A DNA stretch of 64,000 bases from Candidatus Sericytochromatia bacterium. GTDB taxonomy: Bacteria > Cyanobacteriota > Sericytochromatia > UBA7694 > JACMQJ01. Below, in pieces: positions 27,960-38,655 of the stretch; position 1 is the first letter of the stretch, and each line of letters opens with the position of its first letter. The stretch is from contig BPII01000007.1 in the NCBI GenBank assembly GCA_026004035.1, forward strand, positions 1-64,000, written 5' to 3'. A model generated the notes under the pieces. That model worked only from the letters and a program-made list of their open reading frames with translations, did no database searches and was not told the origin of the DNA. Position numbers and translations under genes: made by a program.

Positions 27960-30900
27960 ATGGAAAATTTTAAAGTTTTAATAGTAGAAGACCAGAGTAT
28001 AATAGCAAAAGACATAAAGACAATACTTGAAAGATTAGGTTATACTATATGTGGTATTGCTCATGATACAAATTCAGCTTTAGATTTAGCTTTTAAAACA
28101 AAGCCAGACATAATAATAATGGATATTGTATTGAATAATAATGAAAGTGGTATAAATACATATGCTAAAATAAGTGAAAAAATTGATATTCCAGTAATAT
28201 ATTTAACAGCACATACTAATAAAGATTTAATAAATAAAGCAAAAAATACTAAACCTTATGCCTATATTTTAAAACCATTTGAAGAAAAAGAACTTGATAT
28301 AAATATTCAAATTGCTATCTACAAGCACATAGTAAATAAAGAATTAGAAGCTGAGAGATTATTTAGTAATAAAATAATAAATACCATTTCTCAAGGTATA
28401 ATAGTATTTTCAAATGATTTAGAAATTATAATGATAAATAATTATGCTAAAGATTATATAAACCTTTATAAAAATGATTTATTAGAAAAATCTATAAAAA
28501 TAGATGATATTTTTTTAGAAAATATATTGGATGATTTAGTTAAAAATAATAATAAAAATATTATACTTAATGAAAGCAGATTTTATTTTAAAAAAACTAA
28601 TAAGAAAATAATAGCAAATTCTTCAATATCTAGTATAAGTGATAATCTTTTTATATTAGTTTTTCAAGATATTACAGATATAAGAGAAGCAAAAAAAAAT
28701 AGTAAATTTCATAATAGAAGATACATCTATTTACATAGGACAAGATTTTTTTAATAAAATAGTAGAAGAACTTACAAAATTATTTGAAGTTGTAAAAGTC
28801 TCTATAGTAGAAAAAAATCAAGAAGAGTTAAATATTATTGCTACTTATTCAGATTTATCAAAGGATCCAAAAATTAAAAATGATTTTAATTTACTAATAG
28901 ATTTACATAATAATTTAGGATTTATTTTAATAGAAAATGATTCTGAAATAGATTACTCTATGATAAACAAATATAAAAATCTAATTAATTATATAAAACA
29001 AAGAACATCTGTTGAACTAGAAAGAAGAAAAATAGAGTTAGAACTAAAAAATAAAGAAAAATTATACAAAGATTTAGCTAATTCAACTCCTCAAATAATT
29101 GTTGAAATAGATAAACAAGGTAATATTTTATTTTTAAACGAACAAGGAATAAAAAATTTTAATTTAATTAATTACAAGGGTGAAAATATTTTTAAGTTTA
29201 TAGATAAAGAATACATAGAAAGATTCAAAGATGATATTAACTCTTTAAACAAAAAGTCTTTTATTAATCCTTGTGAATATAGGTTTATTAAAGAAAATGA
29301 TAAAAGCTTCCCCTGTATTTTACATATGAATAAAATAAGTAAAAGTATAATAAGGTGTTTTATTTCTGATATTTCAAAGTTAAGAACAACTGAAATTGCT
29401 TTAAAAGAAAGTGAAGAATTATACTCACTTACATTAAGAGGTATTAATGATGGATTTTGGGATTGGAATATAGAAAAAAATAAGATATTCTTTTCTCCAA
29501 GATGGAAAGAAATTCTAGGTTATGATGAAGATGATAATTTAGACTTAAACTTTTGGTTTTCAAGCATACATAAAGATGATATAGATTATTTTAAAAATAC
29601 TTTAGATTATTTTATAAATAAAACTGATTTAGACAAAATAGAGTTAGAATATAGAATAAAAAATAAAAGTGGCAATTATATATGGGTTGTTTGTAATATA
29701 AATTCTATCAGAGATAAGAATAATAAAGCAAAAAGAATAGCAGGCTATCATTCAGATATAACTATTCATAAATCAAAAGAGCAATTATTAGAAAACTTAT
29801 TATATAATGTTTCTCATGATTCTTTAACTGGCTTACCAAATAGGAATTTTTTTATAGAAAAATTAGAAAAAGCTTTTTTATTATCAAAAAATAAAGATGA
29901 AAAGTTATTTGCAGTTTTATTCATAGATATAAATAGATTTAAAATAATAAATGATAGCTTAGGACATTCAGCAGGTGATAATTTTCTTGTAAAAGTGGCA
30001 GAGAGACTTAAAACACTTGTAAATGAAAATGTTATACTATCTAGACTTGGTGGAGATGATTTTGCAATTTTGTTACAAAATATAAATGATGAAGATGAAG
30101 CTATAATTTTTTCAAAAAAAATCATACAAATAATTCAAGAACCTTTTATTATAAATGAAAAAGAAGTTTTTGCATCTGTAAGTATAGGTATTTCTGTAAG
30201 TAATAGAAATCATAATTATGCTGAAGAAATGTTAAGAAATGCTGATTTGGCAATGTATAAGGCAAAAAAAACAGGAAAAAATAATTTTGAAATATTTAAC
30301 CCCAAAATGCATAAAACAACTTTTGAAATTTTAGAACTTGAAACAGATTTAAGAAACGCTATAAAAAGAAAAGAATTTGCTTTATATTACCAGCCTATAA
30401 TTTCTCTAATATCAGGAAAGATAATAGGTTTTGAAGCATTATTAAGATGGTATCATTCTAAAAAAGGATTAATATCTTCTGATAAATTTATACCTATTGC
30501 TGAAGAAACAGGGTTAATAGTACCAATAGGTAATTGGGTTATAAAAAAATCTTGTAAGCAAATAAAAAAATGGCAAGAAAAATTTGGAAACTTAAGTATA
30601 AGTGTTAATTTATCAACAAAACAATTTTACTATGATGAACTAGTAGAAGATATAATAGATATTTTAAATATTACAAAAATAGATCCACATAGCTTGAAAC
30701 TTGAAATAACAGAAAGTTCAATAGTAGAAAACTTTGATAATGTTAAAGAAATTTTACTAAAGTTGAAAGAGTTAAATATACAAATACAAATAGATGATTT
30801 TGGAACTGGTTATTCTTCATTAAGTTATTTACATAGATTCCCTGTTAATACTATAAAAATAGATAAAAGCTTTATAAATACAATAAATCTAGATAAAGAA

Positions 30901-31098
30901 AAATTAGAAATTGTAAAAACTATAATAAATTTAGCAAAAAATCTTAATATGGATGTTATAGCTGAAGGCATAGAGAATAAAGAACAATTAAATATATTAA
31001 GAAGTTTAGATTGTAATTATGGTCAAGGTTATTTTTTCTCTAAACCATTAAGTAATGATATAATAGAAGAATTAATGTTATCTAATCCTAAATGGTAA
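27960..31098 (+). CDS. Response regulator with PAS domains and GGDEF-EAL output, one frameshift
   Basis: This protein makes or breaks cyclic di-GMP under phosphorelay control. Order: receiver domain (VLIVEDQSIIAKDIK, Asp in IIIMDIVLN, LTAHT, LKPF), a PAS-like region, a PAS at ~380 (NSTPQIIVEIDKQGN), a PAS/PAC at ~500 (GFWDWNIEKNKIFFSP), GGDEF at ~696 (LSRLGGDDFAILL) and EAL at ~822 (GFEALLRW, LEITESS, IDDFGTGYSS, IKIDKSF, AEGIEN). All EAL metal and catalytic residues I can check are kept, so phosphodiesterase activity is likely. The GGDDF active site is intact but there is no RxxD inhibitory site. The frame breaks in an A9 run (28691-28699). Removing one A joins both parts into 1,045 residues. 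gatC follows 15 bases after. Confidence 0.88.
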
Positions 31099-31113
31099 TG
31101 AAAGGAATTTTTT

Positions 31114-31392
31114 ATGATAAGTAAAGAAGAAGTTTTAAAAATTGCTAAACTTTCAAAACTAACATTATCTGATGAAGAAATAGAAAAATATTCATCTCAG
31201 ATAGGTGATATTTTAAATTATGTTGAACTTTTAAATCAATTAGACACATCTAATGTAGAACCTACAACAAGAATAATACCAGTAAATAATGTTTTTAGAG
31301 AAGATGAAATAAAAGAAGGATTAAGTATAGAAAAAGTGTTACTTAATGCACCAGATAAAAAAGATAATATGTTTAAAGTTCCAAAAATATAA
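31114..31392 (+). CDS. gatC: Glutamyl-tRNA(Gln)/aspartyl-tRNA(Asn) amidotransferase subunit C
   Basis: GatC stabilises the GatCAB complex, which amidates Glu-tRNA(Gln) or Asp-tRNA(Asn). The 92 residues carry the family pattern: VLKIAKLSKLTLSDEEIE, ILNYVELLNQLDTSNVEPT, and the C-terminal NAPDKKDNMFKVPKI. AAAGGAA precedes the ATG. gatA and gatB are not in the window. It sits between the GGDEF-EAL gene and the zinc-ribbon gene at close spacing, so it is probably read as part of that unit. Confidence 0.95.
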   Translation: MISKEEVLKIAKLSKLTLSDEEIEKYSSQIGDILNYVELLNQLDTSNVEPTTRIIPVNNVFREDEIKEGLSIEKVLLNAPDKKDNMFKVPKI

Positions 31393-31407
31393 TAGGAGTT
31401 TATAATT

Positions 31408-31881
31408 ATGGCTCAAATAAAATGTAGAGAGTGTGGATTTATTACTGAAGAAACAGAGACATATTGTTCTGAATGTGGAGCTATTTTTGTTAAACCATTT
31501 TTATACGTTGATGAAGAAAAAAAAATAGCTGAACAATTAGCTAAATCAGAAAACAAAGTTGATACTAATTCACCTGAATATAAACTTAAAATGTTAGATG
31601 AAAAATGTATGGATATAAGAGATGAACTAGTAAAATTAAGACATTTACTAAATGAAAAAGCAAATGAATGTCAAAGATGTTTTACAGCAGCAGGTATAGC
31701 AAGAGCAAACAATTTTGATGATGATATTGCTAATATTCTTTACAAAAGAAAAGAAAATCTTGAAGATGTAGACGTATTACTTATGGAGTATAGAAAAATA
31801 TTAAATGATTTAGATAAAAAATATATTGAATTAGAAAAAGCAAAAGAAGAACTAGAAACTTTCAAAAAGTCAATAAAATAA
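31408..31881 (+). CDS. Zinc-ribbon and coiled-coil protein
   Basis: An N-terminal zinc ribbon (CRECGF, 11 residues, CSECGA) is followed by a helical region with long heptad-like stretches (DIRDELVKLRHLLNEKANE and LDKKYIELEKAKEELETFKK). A second Cys pair occurs at NECQRCF. The 157 residues have no membrane segment. Zinc-ribbon plus coiled-coil proteins often bind nucleic acids or act as adaptors, but the role here is unknown. A good GGAG site lies 11 bases before the ATG. The gene lies between gatC and the CorC-type gene, all closely spaced. Confidence 0.7.
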   Translation: MAQIKCRECGFITEETETYCSECGAIFVKPFLYVDEEKKIAEQLAKSENKVDTNSPEYKLKMLDEKCMDIRDELVKLRHLLNEKANECQRCFTAAGIARANNFDDDIANILYKRKENLEDVDVLLMEYRKILNDLDKKYIELEKAKEELETFKKSIK

Positions 31882-31895
31882 AATTAAATTAATAT

Positions 31896-33185
31896 ATGGA
31901 AGCCACTATACCCAATATAAGTTTTGATTTACCAACATCTATATTTATAATAATTATTTCTATAGTTATGGTTGCTTTACTTGCAGGTTCTGAAGCAGGA
32001 ATATTATCTGTAAATAAAATAAAAGTAAAAAATCTTGAGAATAATGGAGATAAAAGATCGCAAGCCATATCTGAATTATTAAGAAATCATGATAAATTGT
32101 TTGCAACAATATTGACAGTTGAAAATGCTTTTATAATACTTGCATCTTCAATAAGTGCAACTTTAGCTCATAAAATGTTTGGAGAAATTGGAACATTAGT
32201 AACCTCTTTTATTATGACTATAATAATAGTTATTTTTGGTGAAATAACACCAAAAACTTTTGCAGCTCAAAACTCTGAATTAATAGCTTTACTTGTAGCA
32301 AGACCAATAAGATTGCTTGTAAAAGTATTAAATTATCCTATATTAATATTAACAACTTCAACAAAAGGAATAATTTTTATATTAAATAAACTTGGTTTTG
32401 GAACAAAGGGGACAGATGAATTTTCTATCACAGAAGGTGAAATAAGAATGATGATTGATGAAGGAGAATTACAACAAGATGATAAAGAATTATTAAAAAA
32501 TGTTTTTGATTTTAAAGATTCGGTAGCATCAGATGTTATGGTTCCAAGAACAATGATTAATGCAGTACCTAAAAATTATACTGTTAGGGAAACTTTACTA
32601 GAAATGGTTACATACAGACACTCAAAAATGCCAATATATGATGAAACAATTGACAATATTTTAGGTATTGTAAATTTGAAAGATTTAGTAGCACAAATAA
32701 TAGAAAATGAAGCTGTAAATGATGAAAAAATAGAAAAATTTATAATTCCTGTTTTATTCATACCAGAAAGCAAAAAAGTAAAAGATGTACTAGAGTTAAT
32801 GCAACAAAAAAAAATTCAAATGTGTGTTGTTACAGATGAGTTCGGAGGAACTGAAGGAATAATAACAATTCAGGATTTAATGGAAGTTATAATAGATGAT
32901 ATAGAAGATTCTGACTCAAACAACAAAGAAAATGGAAACTTTGAGACAATAGATGAAAACACATTTGTATTACATGGGACTTCATATATAGAAGATATAA
33001 ATGAAGAATTAAAAGTAAATATACCTGAAGGTAATTATCAAACAATAGCTGGTTTTATACTTAATAAACTTGGTAAAATACCAAGTGTAGGTGAAAAGTT
33101 TTTTCATGAAAACTTGGAAATAATAATAAATGAAGTTGTTGGTCCAAAAATCGTAAAAGTTACAATTATAAATCATAAAAAATAA
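31896..33185 (+). CDS. CNNM/CorC-HlyC family membrane protein with CBS pair
   Basis: An N-terminal DUF21 domain has about four membrane helices (SEAGILSVNKIKVKNLE and FGEITPKTFAAQN). Two CBS domains follow: DVMVPRTMINAVPKN, TYRHSKMPIYDETIDNILGI, then ESKKVKDVLELMQ with VTDEFGGTEGIITIQDLME. The protein ends in a CorC_HlyC transporter-associated domain. The family contains Mg2+/Co2+ exporters and the TlyC/hemolysin-C group. The CBS pair probably senses an adenine nucleotide and Mg2+. The 429 residues are typical of the family. Confidence 0.92.
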   Translation: MEATIPNISFDLPTSIFIIIISIVMVALLAGSEAGILSVNKIKVKNLENNGDKRSQAISELLRNHDKLFATILTVENAFIILASSISATLAHKMFGEIGTLVTSFIMTIIIVIFGEITPKTFAAQNSELIALLVARPIRLLVKVLNYPILILTTSTKGIIFILNKLGFGTKGTDEFSITEGEIRMMIDEGELQQDDKELLKNVFDFKDSVASDVMVPRTMINAVPKNYTVRETLLEMVTYRHSKMPIYDETIDNILGIVNLKDLVAQIIENEAVNDEKIEKFIIPVLFIPESKKVKDVLELMQQKKIQMCVVTDEFGGTEGIITIQDLMEVIIDDIEDSDSNNKENGNFETIDENTFVLHGTSYIEDINEELKVNIPEGNYQTIAGFILNKLGKIPSVGEKFFHENLEIIINEVVGPKIVKVTIINHKK

Positions 33186-33204
33186 TACCTTTATTATTCA
33201 AGAT

Positions 33205-34432
33205 ATGAAAAATAAAATAATAGTATCTTATCTAATATTAAGTTGCCTATACGCTTTAACTTTAGCATTTAACAAAACAACTTTTGTCTTATTTTTATAC
33301 GATAAAGGCTTTAATAAATTTGAAACTAATTTAATATTTTCTGTATTTAATTTTTTCAACTTTAATATTTGAACCTTTATCAGCTCCTATATCAGAAATA
33401 TTTAGTAAAAAATTATCTTTTATAATAGGATGTGTTTTAAAAATAATTACTGCAATAATTTTTTATATTAGGAAACAATGTTTATTATATGATAATTGCT
33501 GAAATTTTCTCTGGATTAGCAGCAGCTTTCATTTCTGGTACTTTGGTATCATGGTTAGTAGAAAAAATTAAAAAGTATTGATGAATGGAAAGAAGGATAT
33601 AAAATAATTAATTTTACAGGAAGATATAAAACATTATTTACAATAATAGGAGGATTAATTGGTGCTTATCTAGGAGAAAGAAACTTAACGTTACCATGGT
33701 TAGCTAATTTAATTTTCTTTATATTATTAACTATAATTGCTTACTATATTATGGATATTAGTAATTATGAAAAGAATTTCAAAGATTTTTCAAATACCAT
33801 TATAAATAAAGATTTGCTTAAAGAAAAAGTTTTAATAGGATATAAATTTACAATAAATGATAAAAATAATATTTTTGATAATATTGTCATCATTTATATC
33901 AGAATTTTCATTAACATCTTTTATATATGTTTTAGATTACCAATGATAAAAGATTCTTTCAATATTTCTCAAGTTACATTAGGTTATCTATGGGTAATTA
34001 TAGAGTTTGCTAAAATAATTGGTAGTTTCTTTGTTGTTTCATACTATGAGAAATTTAATAACAAATTAAAAGGACTTATTATACTACCTATTTTTTCATC
34101 ATTAATATTAATTGGAGCAAAATTTTATAGTGGAACAATTTTAATGTTAGTTTTATTTTTTATATTTGAATTTTTAGAACCTTTTTATAATTCTTTAAAA
34201 AAATGATATTTTAAATACTAGAATAGAAAATATAGGAAGAGTAACTATTTTATCCTTTGAAAACATTGTAAGTAAGATAGGTAATAGTTTAGGTCTTATT
34301 TTCATTGGTTATTTAGCTAATATAATATCTCTTAGTTTTGCTTGGTATTTCGCAAGTATAATATTTATTTTTACTTCTATAATATATTATTTTCTTTATT
34401 TGAAAAACATTGAAATTAAATTAAATATTTAA
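33205..34432 (+). pseudogene. MFS transporter interrupted by four single-base frameshifts
   Basis: The frame starts MKNKIIVSYLILSCLYALTL and continues through about 12 membrane segments to the end LKNIEIKLNI, but it changes phase four times. The changes are in a T6 run (33351-33356), another T6 (33459-33464), an A5 (33570-33574) and an A7 (34197-34203), each a one-base gain. Removing them gives 407 residues with no internal stop: FEPLSAPISEIFSKKLSF, then AEIFSGLAAAFISGTLVSW, then a loop with DEWKEGYKIINFTGR. The last motif (EGYK...GRYK) is common in one branch of MFS sugar/drug transporters. It is broken as written. Since the same kind of error hits many genes here, it may be intact in the cell. 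Confidence 0.7.
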
Positions 34433-34434
34433 AT

Positions 34435-34597
34435 TTAGTAAGCTAACTCTTTATTATTGTAATTAAAATCTAATATATTATCTTTCTTCTGATTAATTGC
34501 AGTATTTTTTTCATCTTTATTTTTTTTAGTATTATTTTTTTTATCAAGAAATCTTAAAAAAATTTGCAGTTGATTGATAAACTATATTTTTTTTCAT
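34435..34597 (-). CDS. Small basic hypothetical protein, one frameshift
   Basis: A strong ribosome site (AAGGAGAC) precedes ATG. The frame MKKNIVYQSTANF meets a T7 run on the coding strand (plus 34556-34562). With one base removed it continues LRFLDKKNNTKKNKDEKN and ends NNKELAY, 53 residues in all. It is very rich in Lys and Asn and has no signal peptide or membrane helix. The good ribosome site and the restored frame make it a likely gene. It converges on the MFS gene, with two bases between the stops. No function is recognised. Confidence 0.45.
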
Positions 34598-35030
34598 TTT
34601 TTGTCTCCTTATAATTAATATTTTAACACTAAATTAACTAATTTCATATTAATTTTTTATTAAAATTATTTGTTATCAACAATTTTAATAATCTTGTATA
34701 TAAATTAATTGTATAAATGATAATAGCTAAACTATCATTACATTTTGTTTAAAAAATATATTTTTAATTTAAATTTATTTTTTAATTAAAAATTTAAAAA
34801 ATATTGTATTAATTTGCTTATATTGGTAAATAAAATCATTTTTAATACAAAAAATCATTATATTATCATTTTAATAAATTTATATATATAAATCTTGTTT
34901 TTTTAATAATAAAATTTTTGAATAACTGAAAAATATTATATTTTTTTGAGAAAAAATTGAAAAAAAACTTGAAAAATTTGTATTTTAGGTATAGACATAT
35001 TTATAAAAGTGCTTTAAAATAAATGACTAT

Positions 35031-35093
35031 AAAGCCTTGGTGTGCTAAAAGTAGCTTATAATAAGAAAAATGACTTTTACATAGCAAGGTTTT
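35031..35093 (+). promoter_or_regulatory. Leader hairpin upstream of the HU gene
   Basis: The arms AAAGCCTTGGTGTGCTAAAAGT and ACTTTTACATAGCAAGGTTTT pair imperfectly over ~18 positions around a ~22-base AT-rich loop. The hairpin ends ~20 bases before the HU ribosome site. It could be an RNA leader that governs HU mRNA stability or translation, or a protein-binding palindrome. The AT-rich 34598-35030 region before it has a single DnaA-like TTATCAACA (near 34673) but nothing else I can support. Confidence 0.45.
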
Positions 35094-35124
35094 AATATTA
35101 TTGTTAGTATTGAAAGGAGTTTGT

Positions 35125-35439
35125 ATGAACAAAGAACAATTGGTTAGTGCAATTGCTAAAGAAGCAGGAATGACTAAAAAAGATGTAGCATTAGCTTTAG
35201 ATGCAACTTTAAAATGTGTAACTGAAGCTTTAAAAAATCAAGACAAAGTTACATTAGTAGGTTTTGGAACATTTCAAGTAAAAGAAAGAGCAGCAAGAGA
35301 TGGTAGAAATCCAAAAACTGGTGAAGTTATAAAAATACCTGCTAAGAAAGTTCCTGTTTTCTCTGCTGGAAAAGGTCTAAGAGATGCAGTATCTCCAGCA
35401 ACACCTGCTAAAAAGAAAGCTACTTCAAAAAAGAAATAA
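35125..35439 (+). CDS. hup: DNA-binding protein HU
   Basis: HU is a small histone-like dimer that bends and compacts DNA. The protein starts [20 protein letters not shown] and continues [21 protein letters not shown], the HU/IHF signature with the DNA-grasping arm, and [14 protein letters not shown]. The ~90-residue core is followed by a Lys/Thr/Pro tail ([14 protein letters not shown]), an extra basic extension seen in some lineages. I chose the ATG at 35125 because AAAGGAG lies 8 bases upstream; the TTG at 35101 lacks a site. A rho-independent terminator follows. Confidence 0.96.
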   Translation: MNKEQLVSAIAKEAGMTKKDVALALDATLKCVTEALKNQDKVTLVGFGTFQVKERAARDGRNPKTGEVIKIPAKKVPVFSAGKGLRDAVSPATPAKKKATSKKK

Positions 35440-35464
35440 ATTAAAGTTTTAATTTTTCTTATCT

Positions 35465-35498
35465 AAAAAAAAGTTAGCCTTTTTGCTAGCTTTTTTTA
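35465..35498 (+). terminator. Rho-independent terminator of the HU gene
   Basis: AAAAAAAGTTAGC, a short CTTTTT loop and GCTAGCTTTTTTT form a stem of about 12 pairs ending in a T7 tract, 26 bases after the HU stop. Confidence 0.8.
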
Positions 35499-35507
35499 GT
35501 TTATACT

Positions 35508-35565
35508 TAACCAATTTTTATAATAAGTGGTGCATAATTAATATTTAAAAATAAAGTATAAAAAA
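35508..35565 (+). repeat. Short dispersed repeat, copy 2
   Basis: The unit AACCAATTTTTATAATAAG, TGGTGCATAATTAA, AAAAATAAAGTATA matches the copy at 18094 and, inverted, that at 48052. It follows the HU terminator. The rest of the gap to 35723 shows nothing further. Confidence 0.45.
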
Positions 35566-35723
35566 TAAAAAAAACTATAAGTTTTTAATAAATTACTTGA
35601 AATATAAGAATTTTAGTATAATTATACAAAATTGTAACTATTACTCAATGTTTGTGTTTTAAAAATTTCTAATTCTTTCAATTTATGTTAAAATAATATT
35701 TGTGATTTAAGAGGTAAAATATT

Positions 35724-37266
35724 ATGAATACCTTTACTATAAAGAATCCTTCATTATCTCAAGAATTATACTCTTTACAAGAAGAAAATAATATTGAAGA
35801 TATATTCAAAATAGCTAGTAATAGTTTTTTTGAAACTTCTAAAATGACAATAGAAGAAAGATTATCGTATATAGACAAAGTTCAAAAATATATACTAAAA
35901 AATAAAGAATACATTATAGATAAAATTATTGCTGAAACAGGAAAGGCAAGGTTCGATGCTCTCACATCTGAAATATTTGGGGTTTTAGACTTAATAGAGT
36001 ATTTAAAGAAAGATGCTAAAAATCTTTTAAGTGATAAAATAATACATACTCCTAGTGCATTAATGGGTAAAAAATCCAAAATATTTTATGAACCATTAGG
36101 TATAGTTCTTGTTATTTCTCCTTGGAATTATCCTTTTTATCTTACATTAGTTCCTGCTTTAACAGCTTTTACAGCAGGTAATTCTGTTATAATAAAGCCT
36201 TCGGAAATAACGCCTTTAAAAGGACTATTAGAAAAAATTTTTCAAAATTGTTCAATGAAAAATTTTATACAAGTAGTATATGGTGGAAAAGAAACAGGAG
36301 AAAAACTTATAGAACAAAGGCCAGATAAAATATTCTTTACAGGTAGTGTTAAAAACAGGTAGAAAAATTATGGAAAAAGCATCTAAATATTTAATACCAC
36401 TTGAATTAGAACTTGGTGGAAAAGATGCTATGATAGTTTTTGAAGATGTGAATATAGAAAGAACTGTTAATGGTGCATTATGGGGTGCATTAACAAATGC
36501 TGGTCAATCTTGTACATCTGTAGAAAGATTATATGTTCAAGAAGAAATATATTCAAGATTTATAAATAAATTGGAAGAAAAAATAAGTAAATTAAACTTA
36601 CCTACAGATAATCAAGATAAATTTAATAATTTTGATATGGGATATATGACAGCAGAGTTTCAGATAAAAATTGTTGAAGAGCATATAAAAGATGCCTTAG
36701 AAAAAGGAGCTAAAATAATCACTGGTGGAAAAAGACAAGAAAACTCAATGTTTTTTCCACCAACAATAATAACTAATGTTAATAATTCTATGAAAATACT
36801 TAATGAAGAAACCTTTGGTCCTGTAATTCCAATAATAAAATTTTCAACAGAAGAAGAAGTAATAAAACTGGCTAATGAAACTGAATATGGTCTTAGTGCT
36901 AGTGTTTGGACAAAAGATATTGCAAGAGCTGAAAGAGTAGCAAGAAAATTAAAAGTTGGTAATGTATCAATAAATAATGTAATGCTAACTGAAGCTAATC
37001 CATATTTACCTTTTGGTGGTTATAAATATAGTGGATTTGGAAAAACAAAAGGTCAAGAAGGATTATATGCTTTTTGTAATATAAAATCAATTATGATAGA
37101 CTCACAAAGTAATAAAATAGAAGCTAATTGGTATCCATATACAAATAATAAATACAAGTATTTTTCAAAACTTACAGACTCTCTTTTTTCTGGTGGAATT
37201 AAATTACTAAAAATGGCTATACCTGGTTTAAAGTTAGAAAATATAGCAAATAAGGAAAGATTATGA
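35724..37266 (+). CDS. Aldehyde dehydrogenase, one frameshift
   Basis: This NAD(P)-dependent enzyme oxidises an aldehyde to the acid. Visible motifs: VISPWNYPFYLTLVPAL (cofactor binding), IIKPSEITP, FFTGSV, then LELGGKDAMIVFEDV with the general-base Glu, and NAGQSCTSVERLYV with the catalytic Cys. The break is at an A5 run (36351-36355). Removing one A gives FFTGSVKTGRKIMEKASK and 513 residues. A C-terminal hydrophobic segment (FSGGIKLLKMAIPGL) may associate with the membrane, as in fatty-aldehyde or coniferyl-aldehyde types. Its last codons overlap the GMC oxidoreductase start (ATGA), which suggests alcohol-to-acid oxidation in one operon. Confidence 0.88.
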
Positions 37267-38655
37267 TAGAAAAATTTTATGACTTTATAATAGTTGGTTC
37301 AGGTGCTGCTGGTGGAGTATTAGCATATAATCTTAACAAAAGTAGAGCTAAAGTTTTATTAATAGAAGCAGGTAAATTTTTCAGAAAAGATACATTCCCA
37401 AGAACTGAATTTGAATATACAACTCAACTTTTTTGGGGAGGAGGACTAGAATTTGATAAAAATGGAAAAATGGCTTATCTTAGAGGTAAATGTGTAGGTG
37501 GAACTACAATAGTTAATCAATGCTTACTAGATAGATTTGATGAAGTAGCTTTCTCAGAGTGGCGATTAATATCAGGAATAGATTTTTTTTCTGAAAATAA
37601 GATGAAAAAATATTATGATAAAATAGAGAAAAAACTTGTCTTACAAGAAATACCTGAAAAATTTTATAATAAAAATACAAAAATTTTTATAGAAGGTTGC
37701 AATAAAAACTCTTACGGATGGGCTCCGCTAAGAAGAGGGCAATCCGATTGTAATTTAGAAAATGGTAATGATTGTATAGGTTGTCTTGGAGGTTGTCATA
37801 GAGATTCTAAACAAAGCACATTAGTAGCATTTATACAAAAAGCTGAAAAGGAAAATTTAGAAATTCTATCAGAATTCTTTGTAGAAGATTTTGAACACTT
37901 TAAAGATTATGTTCTTGTTAATGGTATAAAAAAATAATGAAAAAATAACTTTAAAAACAAAAAAGTTAATATTAGCAGCTGGTTGTTTTGGAACAACAAA
38001 TATAATGCTAAAATCTGATAAAAATAAAAAAATAAAATATCTTGGAAAAGGTTTTTCTTCACATCCTCAATATATGAATTTTGGAATTTTTGATGATTAT
38101 ATAGATGCACATAAAGGAGCATTTCAAGGTGTTAAGTCAAAAGATGATAACTTTAGAAAACAAGGTTTTAAGCTGGAAAATGTTTTTGGTCCTCCTGTTT
38201 CAATAAGTATGCTTTACCCTGCCATTGGAAAAGAAAATCAAGAATTTATGAAAAATTATCGTAAATTAGCATGTATTGAAGTTGCTATAAGAGATGAAGC
38301 TGTTGGTGAGTTATATTTAGATAATAAAGGAAAATTTACTATAAAAAAAGACTTAACTGCTCAAGATAAAAAAAGAAGAGATAAAGGATTAGAAGCTGTT
38401 GAGAATATTTTTTCATCTCTTGGTGCAAAAAAAATTATTAAATCACCTTATTATTTTGGACTTCATTTAATGGGTGGTTGTCATATAGGTATAAATCCAA
38501 ATAAGTCAGTTATTAATGAAAAGTTTCAAGTTCATGAATATCCTAATGTTTATATATGTGATTCAAGTATATTTCCAAGTGCTCCTGGTATAAATCCTGC
38601 TTTAACAATTATGACATTAGCACAAAAGTTAAGTGAGGAATTGATAAAATCATGA
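37263..38655 (+). CDS. GMC-family FAD alcohol oxidoreductase, one frameshift
   Basis: An N-terminal FAD-binding loop (DFIIVGSGAAGGVLAYNL) and the family GMC box (LRGKCVGGTTIVNQ) are clear. The C-terminal GMC_oxred_C domain is present with HLMGGCHIG and VYICDSSIFPSAPGINPALTIM, including the His and Asn positions of the catalytic pair. A Cys-rich stretch (CNLENGNDCIGCLGGCHRD) resembles members in which Cys residues replace the usual substrate loop. An A7 run (37928-37934) breaks the frame. With one A removed the total is 463 residues. It overlaps the ALDH stop before it and the small-subunit ATG after it, so the three genes are coupled. Confidence 0.86.

Noticed and set aside
20967-28699. Programmed ribosomal frameshifting at A runs
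   Set aside because: The gains occur in too many unrelated genes, and no stimulatory structure or slippery-site pattern with a fixed phase recurs. Assembly error or transcriptional slippage explains them better.
34598-35030. Possible replication origin: very AT-rich region with a DnaA-box-like TTATCAACA
   Set aside because: Only one box-like sequence is seen, which is expected by chance in this base composition, and no dnaA, dnaN or gidB gene is near. mnmG is 30 kb away.
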